Assembly: GCF_963678845.1 (NCBI RefSeq)
Contig: NZ_OY787468.1
Location: 744,001-808,000, forward strand
Direction: 5' to 3'
DNA from: an uncultured Bacteroides sp.
Lineage (GTDB): Bacteria > Bacteroidota > Bacteroidia > Bacteroidales > Bacteroidaceae
Length of the DNA stretch: 64,000 nucleotides
Part shown: piece by piece, positions 14,682 through 24,429 of the stretch
Layout of the letters: each line of letters begins with the position of its first letter
Position numbering within the stretch: the first letter of the stretch is position 1
Made by a program: the position numbers and the translations under genes
Notes under the pieces: generated by a model
The model's database searches: none
Told to the model about the DNA's origin: nothing
Seen by the model: only the letters and a program-made list of their open reading frames with translations

Positions 14682-17660
14682 ATGAAAAGAACATTTGCAG
14701 TAGCTATTGCTGTTTTATTTGCAATAGCAATGAGGGCTCAGGTAGAACCTTTGTTGGTCTATAAAGTCGCACAGCAAAAGACTTGTCAGGATTGGGTAGA
14801 AAAAACGTTATCCGGAATGAGCCAAAAAGAAAAAGTGGGTCAGCTTTTTATTTATACTGTGGCACCGGAGATGACCAAAGCGAATAAAAAAGTAATTCGC
14901 AAAGCTGTTCACGTAAGTAAGATAGGTGGATTGCTATTTTCGGGCGGACATTTGGAGAATCAGGCTCAGTTGACCAATTTAGCACAGTCGCTGGCCGATA
15001 TTCCATTGATGATTACATTTGATGGAGAGTGGGGGCTGTCCATGCGATTAAAATATACGCCGGTATTTCCTAAAAATGTTGTTCTAGGATGTATTCAGAA
15101 TGATAGATTGCTTTATGAATATGGACAAGAGGTTGCACGGCAATGTAAAGAGATGGGAGTTACTGTGAATTTTGCTCCCGTTGCCGACGTAAACCGTAAC
15201 CCTAATAATCCGGTGATTAATGTGCGATCCTTTGGAGAGGAACCACATGCGGTGGCCGATAAAGTAATAGCTTATGCTCAGGGACTGGAAAGTAATGGAG
15301 TACTCTCAGTTGCAAAACACTTTCCGGGGCATGGTGATACAGATGTTGATTCTCATTTAGCTTTACCTATATTGCCTTTTACCAGGGAACGATTGGATAG
15401 TGTGGAGCTTTATCCTTTCAAGCAATACATTAAAGCTGGATTAGGAGGTATTATGGTGGGGCATCTTCAGGTTCCTATCATGGAACCTAACAAGCTGTTC
15501 CCTTCTTCTCTTTCACGAAATATTGTTTACGGTTTGTTAGCTGATGAATTGCGCTTTCAGGGACTCATTTTTACTGATGCTTTGGCCATGAAGGGTGTGG
15601 CTTCTGCCGATAGAGTTTGTTTGCACGCATTGCTGGCTGGAAATGATATGGTTCTGGCTCCTCAGGATGTGGAAATAGAGGTGCAAAGTGTACTTAAAGC
15701 ATTGAAAAATGGTGAAATAAGCCAGGAAGATATTGATAGAAAGTGTAGAAAGGTATTGCTCTACAAGTATGCATTAGGACTGACAAAGGCTCCTAAGGTT
15801 AGCTTGTCCGGTTTGGAAGAACGTATCAATACGGCAAATTCAGAAGCACTGATTCATAAACTCAGAATGGCGGCTATAACTGTTCTGGGTAATAGGGAAC
15901 AGGAACTTCCTTTCCGGACATCGTATGATGAAATAGCTTTGGTGAATGTAGGCGGGTATTCTACGGATTCTGTTTTTGTGGAGACGGTGAAAAAATATGC
16001 ACCGGTGAAATATTATCAGTTGACTTATGAAATGAATGATTCTTTGATGCAGGCAATGAAACATGAGTTGTCATTGCACAAAAGGGTAATAGTAAGCATA
16101 ACTGATAAAGATTTGAAACCTTATCTTCACTTTTTCTCAGCGCTTTCAGTCAGTCAGCCTGCAGTATATGTGTTCTTTACTCCATTTACTGCTATGGAAC
16201 AGCTTCAGATACCTCTCTCTGTTGCTTCAGCCGTTGTGTTGGGACATTCTGCCGATAATGATGTTCAGGCTCAGGTGGGTAACGTACTTTTTGCAAAGGC
16301 CGCAGCTGACGGGCGTTTGTCGGCAAGTGTGGGAACTCTCTACAGTCCCGGTGATGGAGTAACAATCAATCCTAATACTGATTTCCGCAACACCCCGGAA
16401 GATTTTGGGATGAACTCTACCACTTTGGCGCGTATTGATTCCATTGTTAAGGACGGTATCAGAGCTGAGGCTTTCCCTGGCTGTCAGGTATTGGTTCTCA
16501 AGGATGGTAAAGCTGTTTATGATAAAGACTTTGGAAATTATACCTACGATGGAGATCAGAAAGTGAAATCGACAAGCATGTATGATCTTGCTTCTCTTTC
16601 GAAGACTACGGGAACACTACTTGCTATAATGAAACTGTATGATAAAGGTCTGCTTAGTCTCACAGATAAAGCGTCTAAATATCTTGCGTTTCTGCGTGGA
16701 ACAGATAAAGAAGATATTACAATAAAGGAACTTTTGTTTCATGAAACAGGTTTGCCGCCTTCGCTTCCATTCTATCGGCTTGCGATAGATGAAACCAGTT
16801 ATGAGAGTCCTTTATTTGTGGCAAAGAAGGATTCAAAGCATAGCATAAAGGCAGATGAGAATACTTATGCCAGTTCTTCTTTTAAATTTAAAGAGGGGTG
16901 GACCTCAGCTACTCCTTCGGATGAGTTTACTATGCATGTGGCTGAAAATCTTTATGTGAATAAGAAGTTTCACGAAGCGGCAATGAATATGATTGCTCAG
17001 GCTCCTTTGAAAGCAAAGAAATATGTATATAGTTGCATTAACTTTATAGTCCTGAAAGAAATAGCGGAAACTATTAGTGGAATGTCTATGGATCAATTTC
17101 TGAATAAAGAGTATTATGCTCCGATGAAGCTATATCATATGTGCTATCTGCCTTTGCGTACACATAATAAAGAGGATATTGTGCCTACAGTCAAGAATGA
17201 TTTCTTAAGAGGAGGTACTATTCAGGGATTCGTGCATGATGAGGCTGCAGCCTTCCTGGGGGGAGTGTCAGGTAATGCCGGATTGTTTGCCTCTGCACAT
17301 GATGTTGCTAAGGTGTACCAGATGTTGCTTAATGGAGGTGAATTAAATGGAAAGCGCTATTTGAGCAAAGCAACATGCAAACTCTTCACGACAACAGCAT
17401 CAGCAAGTGGTAGGCGAGGTTTGGGATATGATAAACCTGTTCCCTCAAATCCGAATAATAGTCCTTGTTGCGTCTCTGCTCCGGCTGCAGTCTATGGACA
17501 TACCGGTTTTACAGGAACATGTTGCTGGGTAGATCCTGTTAATGGCTTGGTTTATGTTTTTCTGAGTAATCGTACTTATCCTGATAGATCGGATAATAAA
17601 TTGTCGAAAATGAATATAAGAACGAATATACAAGAACTGATTTATAAATCAATGAAGTAG
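14682..17660 (+). CDS. Fusion of GH3 beta-N-acetylhexosaminidase and beta-lactamase-type serine hydrolase
   Basis: The 992-residue secreted protein has a signal peptide (residues 1-20, ending MRAQ). Residues about 40-370 are a family 3 glycoside hydrolase of the NagZ kind, with KHFPGHGDT (212-220) and the nucleophile in FTDALAMKG (Asp 299). Residues 380-560 are a linking GH3 C-terminal-like region. Residues about 580-990 are a class C beta-lactamase/transpeptidase fold: SLSK (Ser 638, Lys 641), YSC (Tyr 783) and HTG (940-942). Both halves look active. A role in trimming or recycling peptidoglycan outside the cytoplasm is likely; the serine hydrolase could be a peptidase or an esterase rather than an antibiotic-degrading enzyme. 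Such fusions are known in Bacteroidetes. Confidence 0.88.
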   Translation: MKRTFAVAIAVLFAIAMRAQVEPLLVYKVAQQKTCQDWVEKTLSGMSQKEKVGQLFIYTVAPEMTKANKKVIRKAVHVSKIGGLLFSGGHLENQAQLTNLAQSLADIPLMITFDGEWGLSMRLKYTPVFPKNVVLGCIQNDRLLYEYGQEVARQCKEMGVTVNFAPVADVNRNPNNPVINVRSFGEEPHAVADKVIAYAQGLESNGVLSVAKHFPGHGDTDVDSHLALPILPFTRERLDSVELYPFKQYIKAGLGGIMVGHLQVPIMEPNKLFPSSLSRNIVYGLLADELRFQGLIFTDALAMKGVASADRVCLHALLAGNDMVLAPQDVEIEVQSVLKALKNGEISQEDIDRKCRKVLLYKYALGLTKAPKVSLSGLEERINTANSEALIHKLRMAAITVLGNREQELPFRTSYDEIALVNVGGYSTDSVFVETVKKYAPVKYYQLTYEMNDSLMQAMKHELSLHKRVIVSITDKDLKPYLHFFSALSVSQPAVYVFFTPFTAMEQLQIPLSVASAVVLGHSADNDVQAQVGNVLFAKAAADGRLSASVGTLYSPGDGVTINPNTDFRNTPEDFGMNSTTLARIDSIVKDGIRAEAFPGCQVLVLKDGKAVYDKDFGNYTYDGDQKVKSTSMYDLASLSKTTGTLLAIMKLYDKGLLSLTDKASKYLAFLRGTDKEDITIKELLFHETGLPPSLPFYRLAIDETSYESPLFVAKKDSKHSIKADENTYASSSFKFKEGWTSATPSDEFTMHVAENLYVNKKFHEAAMNMIAQAPLKAKKYVYSCINFIVLKEIAETISGMSMDQFLNKEYYAPMKLYHMCYLPLRTHNKEDIVPTVKNDFLRGGTIQGFVHDEAAAFLGGVSGNAGLFASAHDVAKVYQMLLNGGELNGKRYLSKATCKLFTTTASASGRRGLGYDKPVPSNPNNSPCCVSAPAAVYGHTGFTGTCCWVDPVNGLVYVFLSNRTYPDRSDNKLSKMNIRTNIQELIYKSMK

Positions 17661-17665
17661 ACAGC

Positions 17666-18367
17666 TTATTCAAAATAGAAAGACAATACGATCATCCGGG
17701 AATTAATCTTATCGATGGATTGTGTGTATTTTAAGAGCGATTTATCATTTAAATCTGTTCTGACAGACTGTAAAAGATTACTCAGTCCAAAGCAAAATTT
17801 AAGTTCTGGGATAAGCTTAAAATAAGGAAGGTAAAAATCACATCCTACGCCGGCTTCTAAGTAACAGTCTGCGCTTTTAAGCAACAGTGTGCTGTTCTTC
17901 TTGATGCTTAAGTCAATGGTGGGGTTAATGCCTGCCATGATGTATGGCCTGTAGTTGTTGAACCGTTCTGCACTGAATTTTAAATCTACCGGGAGAGACA
18001 GGTAAGTGGATTTTATTTGCTGCCTAGTCTCTTCTTTACTGGCTTGCTCCTTGAATATAACTACCTTGTCGCCAAAATGAAGGGTGGGAATAGTACGAAG
18101 TGCCAAGCTCTTCGTTAAATAGAGCTCACCTAATACACCAACACTAAACCCAGGAGAGTAACTTGCTACGTCTGCAAACCATGATTCACCATTTTCTGTG
18201 ATAAATCCATTGTTTATGAATTTCAGATCCTGGGTGTGTATACCAATCATGAAACCATAATGTAGCCTCCTTTGGTCAATATAAGGTCGGTTCTGAATAG
18301 TTTTCATTTGCGCACTAATGCTGAGGGCAAATGCAAAAGAAATTAATATGATTAATGCACGTTTCAA
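17666..18367 (-). CDS. PorT family outer-membrane beta-barrel protein
   Basis: The 233-residue protein has a signal peptide (RALIILISFAFALSISAQ) and alternating beta-barrel strands ending in an aromatic residue (IVLSFYFE), typical of outer-membrane barrels. The pattern (HYGFMIGIHTQDLKF.., YRPYIMAGINPTIDLS.., YLEAGVGCDFYLPYFKLIPELKFCFGLSN) matches the PorT family, first known as part of the type IX secretion system of Porphyromonas. A secreted peptidase with a sorting tail at 54-56 kb makes that role plausible, but PorT relatives also occur in species without the full system. The start codon appears to be TTG; the only nearby ATG lies after the signal peptide. Confidence 0.75.
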   Translation of the reverse strand: MKRALIILISFAFALSISAQMKTIQNRPYIDQRRLHYGFMIGIHTQDLKFINNGFITENGESWFADVASYSPGFSVGVLGELYLTKSLALRTIPTLHFGDKVVIFKEQASKEETRQQIKSTYLSLPVDLKFSAERFNNYRPYIMAGINPTIDLSIKKNSTLLLKSADCYLEAGVGCDFYLPYFKLIPELKFCFGLSNLLQSVRTDLNDKSLLKYTQSIDKINSRMIVLSFYFE

Positions 18368-18568
18368 TTTTAGACAATTCTTATTTTCTAGTATAACGAT
18401 GAAGTGCTGTTCTTATTGCAGGAAAGAAACAAATAAAACCTATTTGTAATTTCTCTATTTAGATAAAATACAAATTATGATAAATTATAGATGAAATATA
18501 GTTGGAAAAAGAATTTAATCTTTATTTTTGCTGAACAAATTAGTACTAATATTAAAAAATTAAAGAAA

Positions 18569-18739
18569 ATGGCTTACGTAATTAGTGATGACTGTATTGC
18601 TTGCGGAACTTGTATTGATGAGTGTCCAGTAGAAGCTATCTCTGAAGGTGATATCTATTCTATCAATCCAGAAATCTGTACAGATTGTGGAACTTGTGCT
18701 GATGTTTGTCCTTCAGAAGCAATACACCCTGCAAATTAA
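18569..18739 (+). CDS. 2[4Fe-4S] ferredoxin
   Basis: The 56-residue protein has two CxxCxxCxxxCP clusters (CIACGTCIDECP and CTDCGTCADVCP), each binding one [4Fe-4S] cube, with clear internal duplication. It is a soluble low-potential electron carrier of anaerobes, serving for example pyruvate:ferredoxin oxidoreductase. I chose the ATG at 18569 (MAYVISDDCIACG); the longer frame adds 26 residues unlike any ferredoxin. It is a single-gene unit with a strong terminator. Confidence 0.95.
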   Translation: MAYVISDDCIACGTCIDECPVEAISEGDIYSINPEICTDCGTCADVCPSEAIHPAN

Positions 18740-18756
18740 AAATCCTAAGGGTAAAT

Positions 18757-18794
18757 AAAAAGGGCTATCTCAAAAGAGATAGCCTTTTTTATTT
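18757..18794 (+). terminator. Terminator after the ferredoxin gene
   Basis: GGGCTATCTC, loop AAAA, GAGATAGCC, then TTTTTTATTT. The stem is GC-richer than its surroundings and directly followed by a T-run. Confidence 0.9.
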
Positions 18795-18848
18795 ATAGGT
18801 GGTAGTACAGGAATTATCCTTTGGAGGATAATCCTATACTTGTATTCT

Positions 18849-20042
18849 TTATTTCAGGTTTGCAAGTGCTTGCTTAATTCTTTTGATAGCTTCTACCAGA
18901 TTCTCGTCTGATGTAGCATAAGATAAACGGATACATTCAGGTGCTCCGAATGCAACACCGCCAACACAAGCTACGTGTCCTTCTTCTAATAAGTACATAG
19001 CTAAATCTGCTGAATCATTGATTTTACGATCTCCGAATGATGTTCCGAAATAGGTGTTACATTTTGGAAATACATAGAAAGCACCATCAGGAGTGTTGCA
19101 TTCAAGTCCCGGGATTTCTTTTATTAATCCAAGAACAAGATTGCGGCGACGTTCAAATGCTTTGCGCATCTCTTCAACAGGTGCCTGATCTCCGGCAAAT
19201 GCAGCTTCAGATGCTTTCTGTGCAATAGAAGAAGGGCCTGATGTATATTGTCCCTGGAGTTTATTACTTGCTTTTGCCAACCATTCAGGAGCTGCAACAA
19301 AACCAAGTCTCCAGCCTGTCATTGCATAGGCTTTAGATACTCCGTTGATCAAAGCAACACGTTCTTTAATTTCTGGAAATTGAGCAATACTTTCATGCTT
19401 TCCGATGTAGTTGATGTGTTCATAAATCTCATCGGCAATAACCATGATATTGGGATATTTCACTAATACATTGACTAATCCTTTTAATTCGGCTTTGCTA
19501 TAAACACTACCTGTTGGATTGGATGGAGAACAAAGAATAATAGCTTTGGTTTTTGGAGTGATAGCTGCTTCTAATTGAGCTGGTGTGATTTTGAAGTTTT
19601 GCTCTATGCCTGCAGGAACAATAACGCTCTTACCTTCAGCTAGTTTTACCATTTCAATATAGCTAACCCAATATGGAGCCGGTATAATTACTTCGTCATC
19701 CGGGCCAATAATACACAATAAGGTATTGCATACAGATTGTTTTGCTCCATTTGAACAAACAATTTGTTCAGGTTTATAATCCAGGCCATTTTCATTCTTT
19801 AATTTAGCTGCAATAGCTTTACGAAGAGGCAAGTAGCCTGGTACGGGAGAATAAAATGAGAAATTGTCATCAATAGCTTTTTTAGCAGCTTCCTTAATAT
19901 GGTCTGGAGTAAAGAAATCTGGTTCTCCTACACTAAGGTTGATGACATCAATGCCCTGAGCTTTTAACTCATTGCTCTTCTGAGACATAGCTAAAGTCTC
20001 TGAAGGAGAAAGGCTGTTCAAACGGTCTGAAAGTTGGTTCAT
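18849..20042 (-). CDS. Class I/II aminotransferase (aspartate aminotransferase type)
   Basis: This 397-residue fold-type I PLP enzyme has the PLP lysine in VSKAYAMTGWRLGF, the Asn/Pro block CSPSNPTGSVYS, the Asp/Tyr of IADEIYEH and the carboxylate-binding arginine in CIRLSYATS. The sequence fits subgroup Ib aspartate aminotransferase (AspC/AspB), which links glutamate and oxaloacetate to aspartate; some relatives also act on prephenate. Gap to ribBA upstream is 118 bases, so it may have its own promoter. Confidence 0.9.
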   Translation of the reverse strand: MNQLSDRLNSLSPSETLAMSQKSNELKAQGIDVINLSVGEPDFFTPDHIKEAAKKAIDDNFSFYSPVPGYLPLRKAIAAKLKNENGLDYKPEQIVCSNGAKQSVCNTLLCIIGPDDEVIIPAPYWVSYIEMVKLAEGKSVIVPAGIEQNFKITPAQLEAAITPKTKAIILCSPSNPTGSVYSKAELKGLVNVLVKYPNIMVIADEIYEHINYIGKHESIAQFPEIKERVALINGVSKAYAMTGWRLGFVAAPEWLAKASNKLQGQYTSGPSSIAQKASEAAFAGDQAPVEEMRKAFERRRNLVLGLIKEIPGLECNTPDGAFYVFPKCNTYFGTSFGDRKINDSADLAMYLLEEGHVACVGGVAFGAPECIRLSYATSDENLVEAIKRIKQALANLK

Positions 20043-20160
20043 AATTAAACTTGTTTATAGTTGGTCTATTCGCGATGCAAAATAACATAAAATAAATGAA
20101 TTTAGAAAGCGAATTGCTGATCTTATTTGACCAAATGCCTTGATCGTCTAGAGTCTTGTA

Positions 20161-21375
20161 TCACTTTGTAAAATGAAGTGAGTGCCCCATTCGTTCTTTT
20201 TTAGTTTTTAAATATCGCTCGTTGTACTGGTTGGGAGTTATTTCAATCCCAATATTTTCTACAATTTCCAATCCATAGGCTTCGAGCCCAATTCTTTTTA
20301 CTGGGTTGTTAGTGAGTAATCTCATTTTACGTACACCAATTTCACGAAGAATTTCTGCACCGACACCATAGTCGCGTTCGTCTGCGTTAAATCCTAAATG
20401 CAGATTGGCATCAACAGTATCAAATCCCTCTTCCTGAAGCTTGTATGCTTTAATCTTGTTCATTAGTCCGATACCACGTCCTTCTTGATTCATGTAAATG
20501 ATAACACCCTTTCCGGCTTTATTAATTTCGGCCATTGCTTTATGCAGCTGCTCGCCACATTCACAACGACAGGAGCCAAAGATATCACCAGTCATGCAAG
20601 AAGAATGAACTCTAACCAGAATTGGTTCGTCTTCTGTCCATTCTCCTTTTATTAATGCGATGTGCTCTAACCCATTTGATTTCTGGCGGAAGGGGATAAG
20701 ACGGAAATGCCCGAAATTAGTAGGCATATCAACTTCTTCTCCTTTTTCAATTATTGATTCCATCTTTAGGCGATAAGCAATAAGGTCTTTGATGGTAATA
20801 ATCTTAATGTCGAATTTCTTTGCTACCTCCATAAGTTCCGGAAGTCGGGCCATTGTTCCATCTTCGTTGATGATTTCAATCAAAGCTCCCGCTGGATAGA
20901 GGCCTGCTAAACGAGCCATGTCAACAGTTGCTTCTGTGTGACCAGTACGTCGAAGTACTCCACGTGTTCTTGCTCTCAAAGGGTTTATGTGCCCTGGACG
21001 TCCAAAATCGCTTGGTTTTGTTGTCGGGTCAGCCAATGCTTTAATTGTTGCTGCCCTATCATGCATTGAAACTCCCGTTGTACATCCTTCGAGTAAATCG
21101 ACAGTTACAGTAAAAGGAGTTTCATATATAGAGGTGTTGGAAGAAACTTGCATATCTAGTTCCAACTCTTCACAGCGTTCTTCTGTGATGGGCGCACACA
21201 AAACTCCGCGTCCGTACTTTAACATGAAGTTGACTTTCTCCGGCGTTATTTTCTCTGCGGCAATGATAAAGTCACCTTCGTTTTCACGATCTTCATCGTC
21301 TACAACGATTATAAATTTTCCTTCACGAAAGTCATCAATAGCTTCTTCTATTGTATTTAGTTTTATTTCTTCCAT
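20161..21375 (-). CDS. ribBA: Bifunctional riboflavin enzyme: DHBP synthase / GTP cyclohydrolase II
   Basis: The 404-residue protein makes both starting units of riboflavin. Residues 1-200 are 3,4-dihydroxy-2-butanone-4-phosphate synthase ([25 protein letters not shown]). Residues 205-404 are GTP cyclohydrolase II with the zinc cysteines ([19 protein letters not shown]), [11 protein letters not shown] and LLTNNPVK. Both sets of key residues are intact. It lies 5 bases after the LptF/G gene stop and is probably co-transcribed with it. No FMN riboswitch can be placed here because there is no leader. Confidence 0.95.
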   Translation of the reverse strand: MEEIKLNTIEEAIDDFREGKFIIVVDDEDRENEGDFIIAAEKITPEKVNFMLKYGRGVLCAPITEERCEELELDMQVSSNTSIYETPFTVTVDLLEGCTTGVSMHDRAATIKALADPTTKPSDFGRPGHINPLRARTRGVLRRTGHTEATVDMARLAGLYPAGALIEIINEDGTMARLPELMEVAKKFDIKIITIKDLIAYRLKMESIIEKGEEVDMPTNFGHFRLIPFRQKSNGLEHIALIKGEWTEDEPILVRVHSSCMTGDIFGSCRCECGEQLHKAMAEINKAGKGVIIYMNQEGRGIGLMNKIKAYKLQEEGFDTVDANLHLGFNADERDYGVGAEILREIGVRKMRLLTNNPVKRIGLEAYGLEIVENIGIEITPNQYNERYLKTKKERMGHSLHFTK

Positions 21376-21380
21376 TTTTT

Positions 21381-23285
21381 TTAGTTGTTTGCTAATTGTT
21401 TTCTAATCATATCTTGTAGATCTCTGCTTACCTTATTAATTAATTTGAGATCTTTATATAGTCGGATTCTGAAAGCCCATATACGAAAGTAATATATAAT
21501 TCCGATTGGGAGTAATACCCCGGTGGCTGTGTTAAGCGCCTGAATGTTGAATGGGCATCTATGAGCATGAACAGACATTATGGGAAAGTTGTTCAGTGTA
21601 CCTAATATTTTTGCATCTTTACTATTTGCCAAGTCTTCAATGATTCTTTCAAGGTACTCATTGATCGCAATGACCTCTTCGTCTTTTTCATTGTTTTTCC
21701 AAGTAGTAAAATAGTTGGGTGCACGTTTTAATCTGTTCCTTGAGATATATTCTTCACACTCATTATATAACAAATTAAGATTCTCGCTTTCTTCTTGATA
21801 ATCCGGGTCTTGAATAATCACCTCCTTTTTAGATAGATGGCGGGTATCCCGGATACCTATCACCTTTCTTATCCAGTTAATATATGTATCAGCGTTCAGT
21901 ACTACTGAATCATTATTCGATTTATAGGTAAAGAATATGCCTACCGGGGCTAAAATAAATGAGCTGATCCACATGCCGGTCCATAGTATCCATTTTGCAT
22001 CCCTAGCCATCTTATATCCAGTAGTATCTATAATGTAATAGATAATAAAAATTAAAACAGATACTACAACAGGCATCCCCAGACCTCCTTTTCTGATAAT
22101 ACCACCTAACGGAGCTCCAATGAAAAAGAAAATTAAACAGGAAAAGGACAGTGCTATTTTCTTATGCCATTCCATTTCATGTTTTCTTATACGCTCATCT
22201 GTTTCGGCAGTATTAAGACTCTTGAATTTCCAGTCGTTGCCAATGTTCTGAGAGCTACTTAATGCGCTTGCAATAATTCGCTGTTTATCGCTTAATGAAT
22301 AGTTATTAAATATCTTGTCTGTATTTATAGCGGATAATTTCGATTTCCTGATTTTGAGTGTATCTTCTTTGGTGAGTCCTGCTACAGGGCGATAAGTGCT
22401 TGTTTTTGCTTCTTTATAAAATGTGTGTCCAATGCTATCTACTATATGAGTCATTGAGTCAACCGAACTTTGAAGTTGAATCATGTTCTTACTTTGGTAT
22501 TGATTGTTCATGAAACTTTCATCGACCATATTAAAGTTGGCATTGAATTCAATGATTGAATGCTTTTCTCTAAAGCTTTCCCTGCGGTAAGGTACATTCT
22601 CTACTGAACCACTTTGAGATTTGAGGTTCTCAAACATTTCTCCGCTATATAGGTGCAGATTCAAGTGTTTTTTATCAGCAGTCATTTCCAGTTTGCCGGA
22701 ATCGGCTACAATAATATGAGCATTGTCAAACCCATCGGAGAAATTATAAATCATTATGTTGTATAAAACTCCGGTATCCTTATTTTTATGCTTTACATAA
22801 AGATTGTAACCCTCAATCTCATCGTAGAAAACTCCTTCTGGAATCTCTAATTCTGGTGATTTTTGCTTCATGGAGATAAGCAAAGTCCATAACTTTACCT
22901 GCGCCTTGGGTGCAATAACGTTTTGAAAATAAAATGAAGTGCAGCAAATTAAAATAGTAAATATCATTAAGGGGCGCATTACTCTCATTAATGATATTCC
23001 GGCTGCTTTTATAGCTAGTAATTCATACCGCTCACCAAAATTTCCAAAAGTCATTAAAGAGGCCAGCAATACGGCCAAAGGAAGAGCTGTGGGCACTAAT
23101 GTTAGTGTTGCGTAAAAGAAAAATTCCGATAGAACGCTTATTGCTAATCCTTTACCAACTAAATCATCGACATATCTCCATAAAAATTGCATCATAAAGA
23201 TGAAAAGACAAATGAAGAATGTCCCTAAAAATAGGAGTATAAAACTCCTGATAATAAATATATCTAATTTTTTTATGCGTAGCAT
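21381..23285 (-). CDS. LptF/LptG family permease with long C-terminal extension
   Basis: The 634-residue protein is a YjgP/YjgQ-type inner-membrane subunit for lipopolysaccharide export. It starts with three N-terminal membrane helices ([19 protein letters not shown].., [22 protein letters not shown].., [15 protein letters not shown]), then a large periplasmic beta domain ([28 protein letters not shown]..), then C-terminal helices ([25 protein letters not shown].., [18 protein letters not shown]). After these, about 150 extra residues include a further hydrophobic stretch ([20 protein letters not shown]). E. coli LptF/G are about 360 residues; the longer form is, as far as I know, usual in Bacteroides. 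Whether it acts as LptF, LptG or both is not clear. Confidence 0.85.
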   Translation of the reverse strand: MLRIKKLDIFIIRSFILLFLGTFFICLFIFMMQFLWRYVDDLVGKGLAISVLSEFFFYATLTLVPTALPLAVLLASLMTFGNFGERYELLAIKAAGISLMRVMRPLMIFTILICCTSFYFQNVIAPKAQVKLWTLLISMKQKSPELEIPEGVFYDEIEGYNLYVKHKNKDTGVLYNIMIYNFSDGFDNAHIIVADSGKLEMTADKKHLNLHLYSGEMFENLKSQSGSVENVPYRRESFREKHSIIEFNANFNMVDESFMNNQYQSKNMIQLQSSVDSMTHIVDSIGHTFYKEAKTSTYRPVAGLTKEDTLKIRKSKLSAINTDKIFNNYSLSDKQRIIASALSSSQNIGNDWKFKSLNTAETDERIRKHEMEWHKKIALSFSCLIFFFIGAPLGGIIRKGGLGMPVVVSVLIFIIYYIIDTTGYKMARDAKWILWTGMWISSFILAPVGIFFTYKSNNDSVVLNADTYINWIRKVIGIRDTRHLSKKEVIIQDPDYQEESENLNLLYNECEEYISRNRLKRAPNYFTTWKNNEKDEEVIAINEYLERIIEDLANSKDAKILGTLNNFPIMSVHAHRCPFNIQALNTATGVLLPIGIIYYFRIWAFRIRLYKDLKLINKVSRDLQDMIRKQLANN

Positions 23286-23313
23286 CTTTTTCTTACCTTG
23301 TACATTTATCCGA

Positions 23314-23321
23314 CAAAATTA
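23314..23321 (-). promoter_or_regulatory. Probable -7 element for the lptF-ribBA unit
   Basis: The minus strand reads TAATTTTG, matching TAnnTTTG, 28 bases upstream of the start codon. No good -33 box was seen. Confidence 0.45.
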
Positions 23322-23374
23322 GTATAAAAAAAGATGTTCCCGCATACTTTTGATTATTTTTATAGATTGGAGCA

Positions 23375-23764
23375 TTACATTCCGCATGCTCTTTTGAGTG
23401 TGTCAATCTGAGAATTCCATAGTTCGAACTGATCATCTTTCTCTTCCGGATCAACAAAATCTGTAATTTCTAAAACAAAATCCCCCGTTAACTCATTGTA
23501 ATTCATCTTGAACTCAAAGTAGCTTTTTTCATCATCTTCATCGTCTAACCAATGAAACCTAACGAAAGAATTTATTCTGGTCCCAATCATTTCAGCTTTT
23601 CTGACTTCAGACTTTCCCCAAGTGAAAGTGAAGATCTTTTCTCTCATTTGAACTTGGTCGGCAAACCAATCTTCTAAGCCAACGGGAGTGCTTATTGCAT
23701 TCCATAAAATGCTACGTGAAGATGCGTTTAAAAGATACTCTATATGTATTCTCTCTTTTTTCAT
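23375..23764 (-). CDS. START-like domain protein
   Basis: The 129-residue protein resembles the Bacteroidetes START-like/AHSA1 family: EYLLNASSRSILWNAISTPVGLEDWFADQV at the start, FTWGKSEVRKAEMIG and SYFEFKMNYNELTGDFVLEITDF in the middle. Such folds have a hydrophobic pocket; no substrate is known for this one. I chose the ATG at 23764 (MKKERIHIEYLL); a TTG nine codons earlier is less likely. It stands alone between lptF and the tRNA gene. Confidence 0.75.
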   Translation of the reverse strand: MKKERIHIEYLLNASSRSILWNAISTPVGLEDWFADQVQMREKIFTFTWGKSEVRKAEMIGTRINSFVRFHWLDDEDDEKSYFEFKMNYNELTGDFVLEITDFVDPEEKDDQFELWNSQIDTLKRACGM

Positions 23765-23909
23765 AGTGATCGTGTTTTTTTTGTTGGGCAATATAGAGAC
23801 TTTTTTTTAAATTAGAGGTATATAGGGTTCATTTTGTGTGCTTTTTCTCTTGTTTTTTAAAAAAAAGTATTCTTTTTAGCTGTAAAAAAGGAAAAAAGAT
23901 CGGCAAAAC

Positions 23910-23940
23910 TTTGCAGGTTTCAAAGATTTGTTTACCTTTG
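23910..23940 (+). promoter_or_regulatory. tRNA-Met promoter
   Basis: TTTG (23910-23913), 19-bp gap, TACCTTTG (23933-23940), 17 bases before the tRNA 5' end. Both boxes match the Bacteroides consensus. Confidence 0.82.
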
Positions 23941-23957
23941 CACCGCATTTGAGAAAT

Positions 23958-24031
23958 GGCGGGATAGCTCAGCCGGTTAGAGCGCATGATTCATAATCAT
24001 GAGGTCCCCAGTTCAATCCTGGGTCCCGCTA
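23958..24031 (+). tRNA. tRNA-Met (CAT anticodon), elongator type
   Basis: A 74-nt cloverleaf. The acceptor stem GGCGGGA pairs with TCCCGCT (first pair G-U), the D arm is GCTCAGCCGGTTAGAGC, the anticodon loop TTCATAA carries CAT, and the T arm is CCCAGTTCAATCCTGGG. CCA is not encoded. The paired 1-72 position argues against the initiator tRNA. A CAT anticodon may also belong to tRNA-Ile modified to lysidine; this cannot be settled by eye. Confidence 0.93.
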
Positions 24032-24429
24032 CATTTTAAGAATAAGGCATTTAGGAGGCTTCCACTCTTGGGTGCCTTTTCTTATTTTAACTAAAAAATT
24101 CTGTTTCTGCTATTTTTCATATTATTTCATGATCTTGTAGGCAGACTGTGAACAGGGGTGCTTTAAGCTAATTTAAGACTCAACTTAATTTAGAAAAAAC
24201 ATTCTGTTATGGGAGATGTAATTTTGGATTCATGATATAAAGAGAACGCATTTTTTTAAGATTGTGTTGTTTTTCCTTGTTTTTATTCAACTTATTTTAG
24301 ACTTTGATATGACTTTTGTCTTTCCTTTTAAAAAACTGTGAAAATATTCATAAAACCTACCTTGTTTATGTACTTGATAAAACAATAATTTGTACCTTTG
24401 CGCATCGAAAACACCTAATATGCAATTAA
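24032..24429 (+). other. Leader region between tRNA-Met and purH
   Basis: No gene is seen in these 398 bp. A weak hairpin (AAGGCA near 24044 with TGCCTT near 24073, followed by TTCTTATTTT) may end the tRNA transcript. The purH -7 box lies at the far end. I did not recognise a purine or ZTP riboswitch. Confidence 0.5.
24393..24400 (+). promoter_or_regulatory. Probable -7 element of purH and the shape-gene cluster
   Basis: TACCTTTG matches TAnnTTTG exactly, 29 bases before the purH start codon. The best upstream TTG is only 16 bp away, so the -33 box is weak. Confidence 0.55.

Noticed and set aside
24032..24429. Possible purine-related riboswitch before purH
   Set aside because: I could not find the conserved cores of purine, PRPP or ZTP riboswitches; only a weak tRNA terminator and a -7 box are visible.
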